From positions 434,001-498,000 of the forward strand of contig CAVOLQ010000007.1 in NCBI GenBank assembly GCA_963696875.1: a stretch of DNA of 64,000 bases, given 5' to 3'. The translations under genes and the position numbers were made by a program. This DNA is from Albibacterium sp963696875. Its GTDB lineage: Bacteria > Bacteroidota > Bacteroidia > Sphingobacteriales > Sphingobacteriaceae. Each line of letters starts with the position of its first letter. Position 1 is the first letter of the stretch. Shown here one piece after another: positions 18,173 through 25,652 of this stretch. A model generated the notes under the pieces. That model was not told the DNA's origin, did no database searches, and saw only the letters and a list, made by a program, of their open reading frames with translations.

Positions 18173-19663
18173 TTAAAGTTTAATAGTGGTCCTGTTTCTT
18201 TTCCAGTTTGAAGAGATGTGGTCTTTGGATTGATGTTGCATTTTTATTGGCTCTTTGTTAAGTAAGAAATTTGAGAAGAAGGCTGCAACTTTCATTTCAT
18301 CAATATCTTCATTTGCTGTTGTTTCAGGGGTGTAATGTTTGTTTACAAAATGCGTATCGAATTGGCCACTTTGGAATGCGCTATGATTCATCACAAAATT
18401 CCCAAAAGGTAAAGTACTTTGAATTCCTGTAATTTGATATTCGTCAATAGCACGGATCATTCGTGCAATTGCCTCTTCACGATCCTTCCCCCATACAATT
18501 AGTTTAGAAATCATAGGATCGTAATATACAGGAATCTCCATACCTTGTGCATAGCTATTATCAATTCTTACTCCTGGACCTTCTGGTAGAATATAAGTTT
18601 GAAGAATACCAATATCTGGAAGAAAGTTATTTGCCGGATCTTCTGCGTATATCCTTAATTCAATAGAATGACCGTTTATCTTGAGGGCATCTTGCTGTAG
18701 ACTCAATTTTTTCCCTCTTGCTATATTAATTTGCTCTTTTACTAGGTCGATCCCTGTAATCATTTCAGTTATAGGGTGTTCTACTTGCAAGCGGGTATTC
18801 ATTTCTAAGAAAAAGAAATCTAAGTTTTCATCCACTATAAATTCGACGGTTCCGGCTCCTATATAATTACATGATCGAGCCACTTTTACTGCGCATTCCC
18901 CCATCTTGCTCCGTAGCTCTTCAGAAATGATTGGCGAAGGCGCTTCTTCAATTACTTTTTGATGCCGTCTTTGTATTGAGCATTCCCTTTCAAATAAGTG
19001 GATAATATTTCCGTGCTGGTCTCCCAGGATTTGAATTTCAATATGTCGAGGTGAGTTGATGTATCGTTCTAGAAAAACAGAGCCATCTCCGAAAAATGTC
19101 TTTGCCTCTGAAATCGCTAACTTCAACTGTTCCTTAAATTCTTTTTCTCCTTCTACTATTCGCATTCCTTTTCCACCCCCACCAGCTGCCGCTTTTATTA
19201 AAACTGGGAAGCCAATTTTTTTAGCCTGCTCTATGGCCTCTTCAATATCACTTATGGGTTTATCGGTTCCTGCAACCATCGGAATATTATATTTTCTGAT
19301 GGTTGCCTTTGCCGTCAATTTATTCCCCATCAATTCCATAGATTTAGAACTCGGTCCAATTAGATTAATTCCAGCAGATTTTACAGCTCTTGCGAAGTCT
19401 GCATTTTCGGATAAGAAACCATAACCTGGGTGGATCGCATCTGCTCCTGTAGCTTTGCATGCTTCAATAATTTTCGATACGTTTAAGTAAGATAAATTGG
19501 TGGCTGCTTCACCAATACAAATAGCTTCGTCCGCATATCGAACATGAAGAGCTAATCTATCGGCTTCTGAAAATACGGCTACAGTTTTTATGCCCATTTC
19601 ACGCGCTGAGCGCATGATGCGCAACGCTATTTCTCCACGATTGGCAATTAATATTTTTTTCAT
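18173..19663 (-). CDS. accC: Biotin carboxylase subunit (acetyl/propionyl-CoA carboxylase type)
   Basis: A 496-residue ATP-grasp biotin carboxylase. It carries the N-terminal KKILIANRGEIALRIMRSAR, the ATP-binding glycine loop AAAGGGGKGMRIV, RHIEIQILGDQHGN, and the catalytic region LEMNTRLQVEHPITEMITG. A normal bacterial AccC ends near residue 450. The last 45 residues here (with FLLNKEPIKMQHQ) are a short extra tail. No accB or carboxyltransferase gene adjoins, so whether it serves acetyl-CoA carboxylase or another acyl-CoA carboxylase is open. It is followed closely by ribE. Confidence 0.88.
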   Translation of the reverse strand: MKKILIANRGEIALRIMRSAREMGIKTVAVFSEADRLALHVRYADEAICIGEAATNLSYLNVSKIIEACKATGADAIHPGYGFLSENADFARAVKSAGINLIGPSSKSMELMGNKLTAKATIRKYNIPMVAGTDKPISDIEEAIEQAKKIGFPVLIKAAAGGGGKGMRIVEGEKEFKEQLKLAISEAKTFFGDGSVFLERYINSPRHIEIQILGDQHGNIIHLFERECSIQRRHQKVIEEAPSPIISEELRSKMGECAVKVARSCNYIGAGTVEFIVDENLDFFFLEMNTRLQVEHPITEMITGIDLVKEQINIARGKKLSLQQDALKINGHSIELRIYAEDPANNFLPDIGILQTYILPEGPGVRIDNSYAQGMEIPVYYDPMISKLIVWGKDREEAIARMIRAIDEYQITGIQSTLPFGNFVMNHSAFQSGQFDTHFVNKHYTPETTANEDIDEMKVAAFFSNFLLNKEPIKMQHQSKDHISSNWKRNRTTIKL

Positions 19664-20114
19664 TGGAATAAATTAAAAATGAGTAATCATTTTAAGGCAT
19701 CGATGTCATTTTTTTTTTAATGAAGCTATCATGAGCGTTTCTTTTATATTATTGAGCTTATTGAACGAGGTTTATTTTTATTTATAAATTTATGTGACCA
19801 ATCTCGCCAATATGAGAATAATGAACACAAACTTAATGAATTGGTTAATAAAAGAGGAAAATGCATACTGTTCATTATTTTTAATACAGTTAACAAGGGC
19901 AATCTAATTGTAAAATGTACACTATTTATTTTACATGAAAAATATTGTTTTAAATATATGTGGGGTTTGTTTTTGAAGTATTTTGAATAAAGTTAAGAAA
20001 ATTAAGTTGAGTTTTTTTTGTATAAATATATGAAAGGTGTATTTTGGTCGAAAAAACAGAGTGTTTTTATAAATAGCAAGATTTTTTAACCAATACTTAA
20101 ACATAACTTATCAG
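19664..20114. other. AT-rich intergenic region upstream of the BadF-type kinase
   Basis: 451 bp separate the divergent biotin carboxylase and kinase genes. The region holds the palindrome TGTA-N5-TACA (19909-19921) and a second inverted pair, ACTGT (19867-19871) and ACAGT (19886-19890), 14 bases apart. A short 31-codon reading from 19811 has no visible merit. No RNA gene or convincing promoter box was found. The length suggests a regulatory region or a distant start site for the kinase. Confidence 0.5.
19909..19921. promoter_or_regulatory. Candidate operator TGTA-N5-TACA upstream of the kinase gene
   Basis: TGTAAAATGTACA is a palindrome with perfect 4-base half-sites and a 5-base spacer. The same half-sites and spacer length occur at 21781-21795 in the regulator/pfkA divergent region. 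The most economical reading is a shared binding site for the NUDIX-like regulator encoded nearby. The site is 193 bp before the kinase ATG, which is far for simple repression. Confidence 0.4.
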
Positions 20115-20978
20115 ATGATTATTATTGCTGATGGCGGTTCAACAAAGACCAATTGGTGTCTAATAAATGATTTAGGAAAAAAGATTTATTATAATACAGA
20201 AGGGTACAATCCTTATTTTGTAAGTAGTGAATATATTGTTAATTCCTTAAAAAAGGGTTTTCCGGTTGATCTACCCTTTGACCAAGTAACAGAAGTTAAT
20301 TATTATGGTGCAGGTGTCCATAATGAAGAAAAAGCGGAGATAGTTAGAACCGCTATAAAAGAGTTTTTTAAAAATGCAGAAATTTTTATTGGGCACGATT
20401 TGTTAGCTGCGGCTAGGGCACTCTTGGGGACCAATACTGGTTTTGCAGCTATATTAGGTACAGGAACAAATTCTTGTATTTATGATGGGGATGATGTTTC
20501 TTTTACAATAAATTCAGGTGCTTATATTTTAGGTGATGAGGGAAGTGGTTGTTATATTGGGAAGAAAATACTGACAGATTATATCCGCGATTATATGCCC
20601 CTTGAAGTGCGAGAAGCCTTTTGGGAAACTTATAAGCTTACACCTGATGAAGTGATGGATAATGTTTATACGAAGCCATTGGCTAGTCGTTTCTGTGCAA
20701 GCTTTAGCAAGTTCGTATATGATAATAATGTAAATATTGAGTATTCAAGAAATATAGTTAAAACTTCTTTTGTTGATTTTTTTACAAACTTGGTTTCTCG
20801 TTACCCAAATTACAAAGAGTATAGTTTTAATTGTATTGGATCCGTGGGATACAACTTTAGAAATGTTTTGGAAGAAACTTCTGAAGATTTTGGAATGAAA
20901 GTGGGGCGTATCTTACGTTCTCCTATAGATGATTTAGTTAAATATCATATTACAAAAGCGGGTATAAGCGAACAATAA
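20115..20978 (+). CDS. BadF/BadG-type sugar kinase (N-acetylglucosamine kinase-like)
   Basis: A 287-residue ASKHA-fold kinase of the BadF/BadG/BcrA/BcrD family, the group containing N-acetylglucosamine kinases. The phosphate-1 motif IIADGGSTKTNW starts at residue 2. The catalytic-Asp strand is FIGHDLLAAARALLG, phosphate-2 is AILGTGTNS, and the sugar-proximal motif is LGDEGSGCYIGK. All key residues are present, so it should be active. It is presumably an amino-sugar or glucose kinase feeding glycolysis, because pfkA and gapA lie just downstream. A paralogue lacking the first motif lies at 22838-23689. Confidence 0.82.
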   Translation: MIIIADGGSTKTNWCLINDLGKKIYYNTEGYNPYFVSSEYIVNSLKKGFPVDLPFDQVTEVNYYGAGVHNEEKAEIVRTAIKEFFKNAEIFIGHDLLAAARALLGTNTGFAAILGTGTNSCIYDGDDVSFTINSGAYILGDEGSGCYIGKKILTDYIRDYMPLEVREAFWETYKLTPDEVMDNVYTKPLASRFCASFSKFVYDNNVNIEYSRNIVKTSFVDFFTNLVSRYPNYKEYSFNCIGSVGYNFRNVLEETSEDFGMKVGRILRSPIDDLVKYHITKAGISEQ

Positions 20979-20992
20979 ACAGTCTACTTTTC

Positions 20993-21028
20993 AGGTATTT
21001 CAAAAAGATATCTCTTTTTGAAATACCT
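20993..21028. terminator. Bidirectional hairpin terminator between the kinase and the NUDIX-like gene
   Basis: AGGTATTTCAAAAAGA (20993-21008) and its exact complement (21013-21028) form a 16-bp perfect stem with a 4-base loop. The stem contains a run of five A and five T, so either strand gives a hairpin ending in a U-rich arm. It covers the last codons of the minus-strand NUDIX-like gene (stop at 21000), so the palindrome is also coding. Confidence 0.6.
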
Positions 21029-21719
21029 TCTCATATTTACGCTTGTCAAATTTATATAATTTTGCGGCGCGGTAAGGAACCCCTTTTTGCTTTTCCCCGA
21101 GTTCTTTTAAAATGTCGTATTTAAGCATTTTCTTTCGGAAGTTACGTTTGTCTAATTTATAACCCCATATGGCTTCGTACACTTGTTGAAGTTGTGTTAA
21201 AGTAAATTTTTGGGGAAGTAGCTCAAATGCAATGGGCCTATATTTTAGGCGGCCTCGGATTTTTTCAATACTTTTTTCAATAATATGTATGTGATCAAAA
21301 GCAAGGTCAGGCAAATCATTTAAAGGATGCCACACTGCCTGCCGAACATAATCGCTTTGTGGTTTTAAGGTTTTATTTCCCTGTAATCGTAGCATAGCAT
21401 AATAAGCAACTGTAATAACCCTACCTTGGGGATGTCTTTTTAAGTCTCCAAAAGTATAAAGTTGCTCCATATAAATTCCGCGTAAACCAGTATATTCATA
21501 TAGAATTCGCTGAACTGCGTGGTCAATAGTTTCAGTTTGAGCGACGAAAAATCCCGGTAAGGCAAACCAGCCTTTATATGGATATTCATTTCGCTCTACT
21601 AGTAACACTTTCATTTCTCCTTCTTGAAATCCAAAGATGACGCAGTCTGCGGTAAAATTCGAATGGATATTTGGTAAATTTGATTGCAAAGCTCTATTTT
21701 TTATAAAATTTAATACCAA
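21000..21719 (-). CDS. NUDIX-domain transcriptional regulator (NrtR/AraR-like) with degenerate NUDIX box
   Basis: A 239-residue protein with a NUDIX fold (about residues 20-150) fused to a C-terminal winged-helix-like region (about 160-235, with LTQLQQVYEAIWGY and RNFRKKMLKYDIL). This is the architecture of NrtR and the Bacteroidetes AraR regulators. The NUDIX box is degenerate. In the segment GFFVAQTETIDHAVQRILYEYTGL, read in two halves, the first glutamate is Thr and two of the metal-binding glutamates are Ile and Tyr. Hydrolysis is therefore unlikely and ligand sensing likely. It is divergent from pfkA over 128 bp containing a GTGTA-N5-TACAC palindrome, and converges on the sugar kinase. 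A glycolytic regulator role is inferred. Confidence 0.78.
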   Translation of the reverse strand: MVLNFIKNRALQSNLPNIHSNFTADCVIFGFQEGEMKVLLVERNEYPYKGWFALPGFFVAQTETIDHAVQRILYEYTGLRGIYMEQLYTFGDLKRHPQGRVITVAYYAMLRLQGNKTLKPQSDYVRQAVWHPLNDLPDLAFDHIHIIEKSIEKIRGRLKYRPIAFELLPQKFTLTQLQQVYEAIWGYKLDKRNFRKKMLKYDILKELGEKQKGVPYRAAKLYKFDKRKYEKVFQKEISF

Positions 21720-21780
21720 GTTGAAAATAAAATTGTATTTTTTGTGTTAAAAGTAAAAAAAGTTTACAAATTTGTTCTTA

Positions 21781-21795
21781 GTGTAATAAATACAC
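21781..21795. promoter_or_regulatory. Candidate operator GTGTA-N5-TACAC between the NUDIX-like regulator and pfkA
   Basis: GTGTAATAAATACAC has perfect 5-base half-sites around 5 bases. It lies 62 bp upstream of the regulator start and 53 bp upstream of pfkA, a good place to control both. The core TGTA-N5-TACA recurs upstream of the sugar kinase at 19909-19921. Confidence 0.5.
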
Positions 21796-21847
21796 CCTAT
21801 ATTAGAAGCTTGATAATATACGAAAATACAATAAGAATCAATATATA

Positions 21848-22831
21848 GTGCAAAATATTAAAAGAATTGGCGTGTTTACATCTGGTGGTGACGCACCTGG
21901 AATGAATGCATGCATTAGGTCTGTTGTAAGAACAGCAATATATAATAACCTAAGTGTTTCTGGGATTATTCAAGGATACGAAGGGATGATCAATAATAAT
22001 TTTGTTGAAATGGACAGTCGTTCTGTAGGCAATATTATTCAGTTAGGAGGGACTATTTTAAAAACGGCTCGTTGTCCAGAATTTAAAACATCAGAAGGTC
22101 GAAAAATAGCGTATCAAAATATAAAACAGGCGGGTATTGATGCTTTAATAGGGATCGGCGGTGATGGAACCTTTACAGGTATTGAAGTATTTTCTAGAGA
22201 GTTCGATATTCCTGTAATAGGAATTCCAGGCACCATTGATAACGATTTATTTGGATCCGATTATACTTTGGGATTTGATACTGCCTCTAATACTGTAATT
22301 GAGGCAATTGATAAGATTCGTGATACAGCCGCATCTCATGATCGTTTGTTTTTCATAGAGGTTATGGGTCGCGATGCGGGTTATATTGCTCTAAACGCCG
22401 GAATCGGGGGAGGGGCTGAAGCGATATTGCTTCCAGAATCTGAAATGGCTATCGGAGATTTAATAGCAAAACTTGAAAAAGCTGTGGCAAAGAAGAAAAC
22501 CTCAACTATAGTTATTGTTGCAGAAGGCGATAAAAATGGGGGTGCCTATAATGTTGCTAAGCGGGTTAAAGAAGAATTTGATTTTTATGATACGAAAGTT
22601 ACCATTTTAGGTCATTTACAACGTGGCGGCAAACCAAGTAGTTTCGATCGAGTATTAGCAAGCCGGTTGGGTTATACGGCAGTTAATATCTTACTGCAAG
22701 GGGAATCCAGAAGAGTGGTTGGAATCAGAGGGAGCTCGATTGAGCATATTAGCTTAGAAGAGTCGATTAGAAATAAAATCACTAAAGTTTCGGATGACAT
22801 GTTTAATATGGCAAGAATTTTAGCTTTATAA
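21848..22831 (+). CDS. pfkA: ATP-dependent 6-phosphofructokinase
   Basis: A 327-residue PfkA that phosphorylates fructose-6-phosphate, the committed step of glycolysis. GVFTSGGDAPGMNACIR opens the protein. IGGDGTFTG carries Gly at the position that is Asp in PPi-dependent enzymes, which argues for ATP. PGTIDNDLFGSDYTLGFDT and EVMGRDAGYIAL hold the substrate and catalytic residues, and GHLQRGGKPSSFDR is the C-terminal site. The start is GTG at 21848, chosen because KRIGVFTSGG follows at once. It leads the run pfkA, BadF-like paralogue, gapA, with gaps of 6 and 2 bp, so these three are an operon. Confidence 0.95.
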   Translation: MQNIKRIGVFTSGGDAPGMNACIRSVVRTAIYNNLSVSGIIQGYEGMINNNFVEMDSRSVGNIIQLGGTILKTARCPEFKTSEGRKIAYQNIKQAGIDALIGIGGDGTFTGIEVFSREFDIPVIGIPGTIDNDLFGSDYTLGFDTASNTVIEAIDKIRDTAASHDRLFFIEVMGRDAGYIALNAGIGGGAEAILLPESEMAIGDLIAKLEKAVAKKKTSTIVIVAEGDKNGGAYNVAKRVKEEFDFYDTKVTILGHLQRGGKPSSFDRVLASRLGYTAVNILLQGESRRVVGIRGSSIEHISLEESIRNKITKVSDDMFNMARILAL

Positions 22832-22837
22832 TTGGTA

Positions 22838-23689
22838 ATGATTATTGTAGCATATAGTGGATCAAGATTTGCCAATTGGAGGATAGCAGACAGAGGGAAA
22901 GTCATTACAGGATTTAAAACTGCGGGAATCAATCCTTTGCAAAACAATGAGCGTTATATTTTGGAATTGCTTCATTCCAATAGTTATTTTATTAATTATG
23001 CTGAAAGAATAAAAAGAATATATTTTTTTGGGCCAGGGATCATAACGAAAGATAAGGCAGCAATGGTCTCCAAATCCTTGTCTTTATTCTTTAAGAGTGC
23101 GAAAGTTTATGCTTATCTAGATATGCAGGCTGCTGCAATTGCAACTTGTAATGAAAGTGAAGGTATTATTGGAATAATCGGGAGTGGATCGAATGTTGCT
23201 TATTATACCGGCAAAAGGATCAAAAAGAATAACTATGGCTTAGGGTATATTTTGGCGGATGAAGGATCAGCAATCTGGCTTGGAAAAAAATTGTTAACGA
23301 CCTTTATTATAGGTACGATGCCAGAAGAATTGTCTCTTAAGTTTTATTCAAGGTATTCATTAGATAGGAAACAAATCATGGAGCGGGTTTATCGGCAAGC
23401 GAATCCTGCGTTATTTTTGAGCTCATTTGCTGATTTTATTCTAGAAAATCGTGAGCATCCATTTATCATTCAATTGATTGAGGAAGGTTTTAGCTTACTG
23501 TTCGAAAAGAATTTCGTTCCATTAAAAAAGAAGCATCCTGATGTTCCTATAAATTTTTCAGGTAGTATAGCATCAGATTACGAAGAGATATTAAGAAAGG
23601 TTGCCCATCGGTACCAGATGGAAATAGGTGTTGTTTTAAGAGAACCTATTCACAGCCTATTAAATTATTATATTAACAAAAATAAGTAA
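22838..23689 (+). CDS. Degenerate BadF-type kinase paralogue (possible pseudoenzyme)
   Basis: A 283-residue protein aligned end to end with the kinase at 20115-20978. MIIVAYSGSRFANW stands where the active paralogue has MIIIADGGSTKTNW, so the phosphate-1 Asp, Lys and Thr are lost. The catalytic-Asp strand is kept (AYLDMQAAAIA). Phosphate-2 is altered (GIIGSGSNV for AILGTGTNS), and LADEGSAIWLGK replaces LGDEGSGCYIGK. The reading frame is intact and it sits tightly between pfkA and gapA, so it is probably a functional non-kinase: sugar sensor, partner subunit or altered enzyme. The ATG at 22838 is preferred over a TTG two codons earlier. Confidence 0.72.
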   Translation: MIIVAYSGSRFANWRIADRGKVITGFKTAGINPLQNNERYILELLHSNSYFINYAERIKRIYFFGPGIITKDKAAMVSKSLSLFFKSAKVYAYLDMQAAAIATCNESEGIIGIIGSGSNVAYYTGKRIKKNNYGLGYILADEGSAIWLGKKLLTTFIIGTMPEELSLKFYSRYSLDRKQIMERVYRQANPALFLSSFADFILENREHPFIIQLIEEGFSLLFEKNFVPLKKKHPDVPINFSGSIASDYEEILRKVAHRYQMEIGVVLREPIHSLLNYYINKNK

Positions 23690-23691
23690 AA

Positions 23692-24687
23692 ATGAAAATT
23701 GGAATCAATGGTTTTGGCCGTATAGGCCGATTGGCTTTTAGGGCCGCTTTGCAGAGAGATGATATTGAAGTTGTTGGAATAAATGATTTGGTCGATCCAG
23801 ACTATATGGCCTATATGTTGAAATATGATTCAACTCATGGCAAGTTTCAAGGAACAGTTGAAGAGAAAGATGGTCACTTAGTAGTAAATGGTAAAACAAT
23901 TCGCGTTACAGCTGAAAAGGATCCAGCGAATTTGAAGTGGGGTGAAGTAGGTGCAGAAGTTGTTTTGGAATGTACTGGTTTATTTCTTTCAAAAGAATTA
24001 GCTCAAAAGCATATTGATGCAGGCGCTAAAAAAGTAGTTTTATCTGCTCCGGCAAAGGACGATACTCCCACTTTTGTTATCGGTGTAAATGATAAAGAGT
24101 TAAAAAAGGATCAAACTATTGTTTCAAATGCATCATGTACAACAAATTGCTTGGCTCCAATGGCGAAAATATTGAATGACAATTTCGGTATTATTGAAGG
24201 ATTGATGACTACTGTTCACGCAGTTACGGCCACTCAAAAAACAGTTGATAGTCCATCTCAAAAAGATTGGCGCGGCGGAAGAGGTGCTTATCAAAATATT
24301 ATTCCTTCTTCAACTGGAGCTGCAAAAGCTGTAGGATTAGTTCTCCCTGAGGTGAATGGCAAATTAACCGGTATGTCGCTTCGCGTTCCTGTCGCTGATG
24401 TTTCTGTTGTGGATTTAACTGTACGTCTTGAAAAACCAGCAACGTATGAGCAAATTAAACAAGCATTCAAAAATGCTTCTGAAGGGGATATGAAAGGCGT
24501 AGTAGGCTATGTTGATGAAGATGTGGTTTCTTCAGATTTCATAGGGGATGCACGTACTTGTATTTTTGACGCAAAAGCGGGAATTGCATTGAACGACAAC
24601 TTTGTAAAAGTAGTTGCTTGGTATGATAACGAATGGGGTTATTCAAATAAATTAATTGAATTAGTTCATAAGGTCGGAAGCTTCTAA
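23692..24687 (+). CDS. gapA: Type I glyceraldehyde-3-phosphate dehydrogenase (second copy, glycolytic)
   Basis: A 331-residue NAD-dependent GAPDH. It has INGFGRIGRLAFR, the catalytic SNASCTTNCLAP, TTVHAVTATQKTVD, the region RGAYQNIIPSSTGAAKA, and the C-terminal WYDNEWGYSNK. All active-site residues are present. It is the last gene of the pfkA run, two bases after the BadF-like paralogue, and is followed by a strong terminator, so it is probably the main glycolytic enzyme. The other GAPDH in the window (9239-10276) is a separate, diverged paralogue. Confidence 0.95.
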   Translation: MKIGINGFGRIGRLAFRAALQRDDIEVVGINDLVDPDYMAYMLKYDSTHGKFQGTVEEKDGHLVVNGKTIRVTAEKDPANLKWGEVGAEVVLECTGLFLSKELAQKHIDAGAKKVVLSAPAKDDTPTFVIGVNDKELKKDQTIVSNASCTTNCLAPMAKILNDNFGIIEGLMTTVHAVTATQKTVDSPSQKDWRGGRGAYQNIIPSSTGAAKAVGLVLPEVNGKLTGMSLRVPVADVSVVDLTVRLEKPATYEQIKQAFKNASEGDMKGVVGYVDEDVVSSDFIGDARTCIFDAKAGIALNDNFVKVVAWYDNEWGYSNKLIELVHKVGSF

Positions 24688-24705
24688 TATTAGAAATATA
24701 CCCGT

Positions 24706-24742
24706 GCGGTTAATATCACCAGTGGATATTAACCGCTTTTTT
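24706..24742 (+). terminator. Rho-independent terminator of the pfkA-gapA operon
   Basis: GCGGTTAATATC and GATATTAACCGC form a perfect 12-bp stem with a 7-base loop, followed by six T. The T run touches the stop codon of the convergent cutC gene. Confidence 0.9.
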
Positions 24743-25463
24743 AGTCCTGTTTTAGTTGGGCCACCATCTTCTTAATTTCTTCCTCGTCACTAATTTGCAA
24801 GGGTACTACATTATCCTTTAAATCTGGATTATGATAATTCATTAGCGACAATCGTTCGATTTTTGCAGATGAATGATATTCGCTAGCATTAATTATATTT
24901 CTTAATTTACGAATATTGGTTGAATTGATTCCGGCACCAGGCATAATAGAGATTCTGTGATTTGCTTTTTCAACTAGTTGCTTTATTAAGCCAGGAGCTT
25001 CGCATGCTGAATTTTTCAATCCTGAAGTTAGAATCCGTTCACAGCCTGTTTTTATTATCGATTCTAAAGCTTTAAAAGGGTCTTTGCACCTGTCAAATGC
25101 GCGATGAAAAGTAACTCGCATTGGGGATGCTAATTGTACAAGTTCTCGAGTTCTTTCAAAGTCGACTTCGCCGTCTTTCGTTAATATCCCAACAACAATT
25201 CCATCGCATTTTAAAGCCTTACAAAGCTCTATATCAGTTTTCATAATTTCAAATTCCTCTTCTGAATAGAGAAAGTCACCTCCACGAGGTCGAATTAAAA
25301 CAAAAAGGCTGATATGTAATCGTTTCCTCGTATTTAAAATAGTCCCATACGAAGGGGTTGTCCCTCCTTCATTTAAGTTCTCACAAAGTTCTACTCTTTG
25401 TGCACCAGCAGTTTGAGCGGTTAATGCAGAATGAATAGAATTCGCACATATTTCTAAAGTCAT
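24741..25463 (-). CDS. cutC: CutC family protein
   Basis: A 240-residue TIM-barrel protein of the CutC family, historically linked to copper homeostasis although its biochemical activity is unsettled. Conserved are the N-terminal EICANSIHSALTAQTAGAQR, VELCENLNEGGTTPSYG, LIRPRGGDFLYSEEE, VTFHRAFDRCKDP and ILTSGLKNSA. Length is typical. It converges on gapA, their ends separated only by the terminator, and has no metal-related neighbours. Confidence 0.9.
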   Translation of the reverse strand: MTLEICANSIHSALTAQTAGAQRVELCENLNEGGTTPSYGTILNTRKRLHISLFVLIRPRGGDFLYSEEEFEIMKTDIELCKALKCDGIVVGILTKDGEVDFERTRELVQLASPMRVTFHRAFDRCKDPFKALESIIKTGCERILTSGLKNSACEAPGLIKQLVEKANHRISIMPGAGINSTNIRKLRNIINASEYHSSAKIERLSLMNYHNPDLKDNVVPLQISDEEEIKKMVAQLKQD

Positions 25464-25652
25464 TTTGTTCTATATTTGTCTAATATCTTTGCATTATTTC
25501 ATTATGTTCAATTTGCTAATCAATTGTATATTTTTGGATTTGCATGGACAGAAGTTAAGATACAAAGAAATCTAAAATGATTGGCAAAAGTATTTAAGTT
25601 AAAATTTGATTAAGGAGATTTTTCAAAGTAATTTGTGATTTTATTTAAAACC

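Noticed and set aside
19811..19906. 31-codon ORF in the region upstream of the BadF-type kinase
   Set aside because: Very AT-rich codons, no pattern, no start signals; it ends just before the palindrome that is better explained as an operator.
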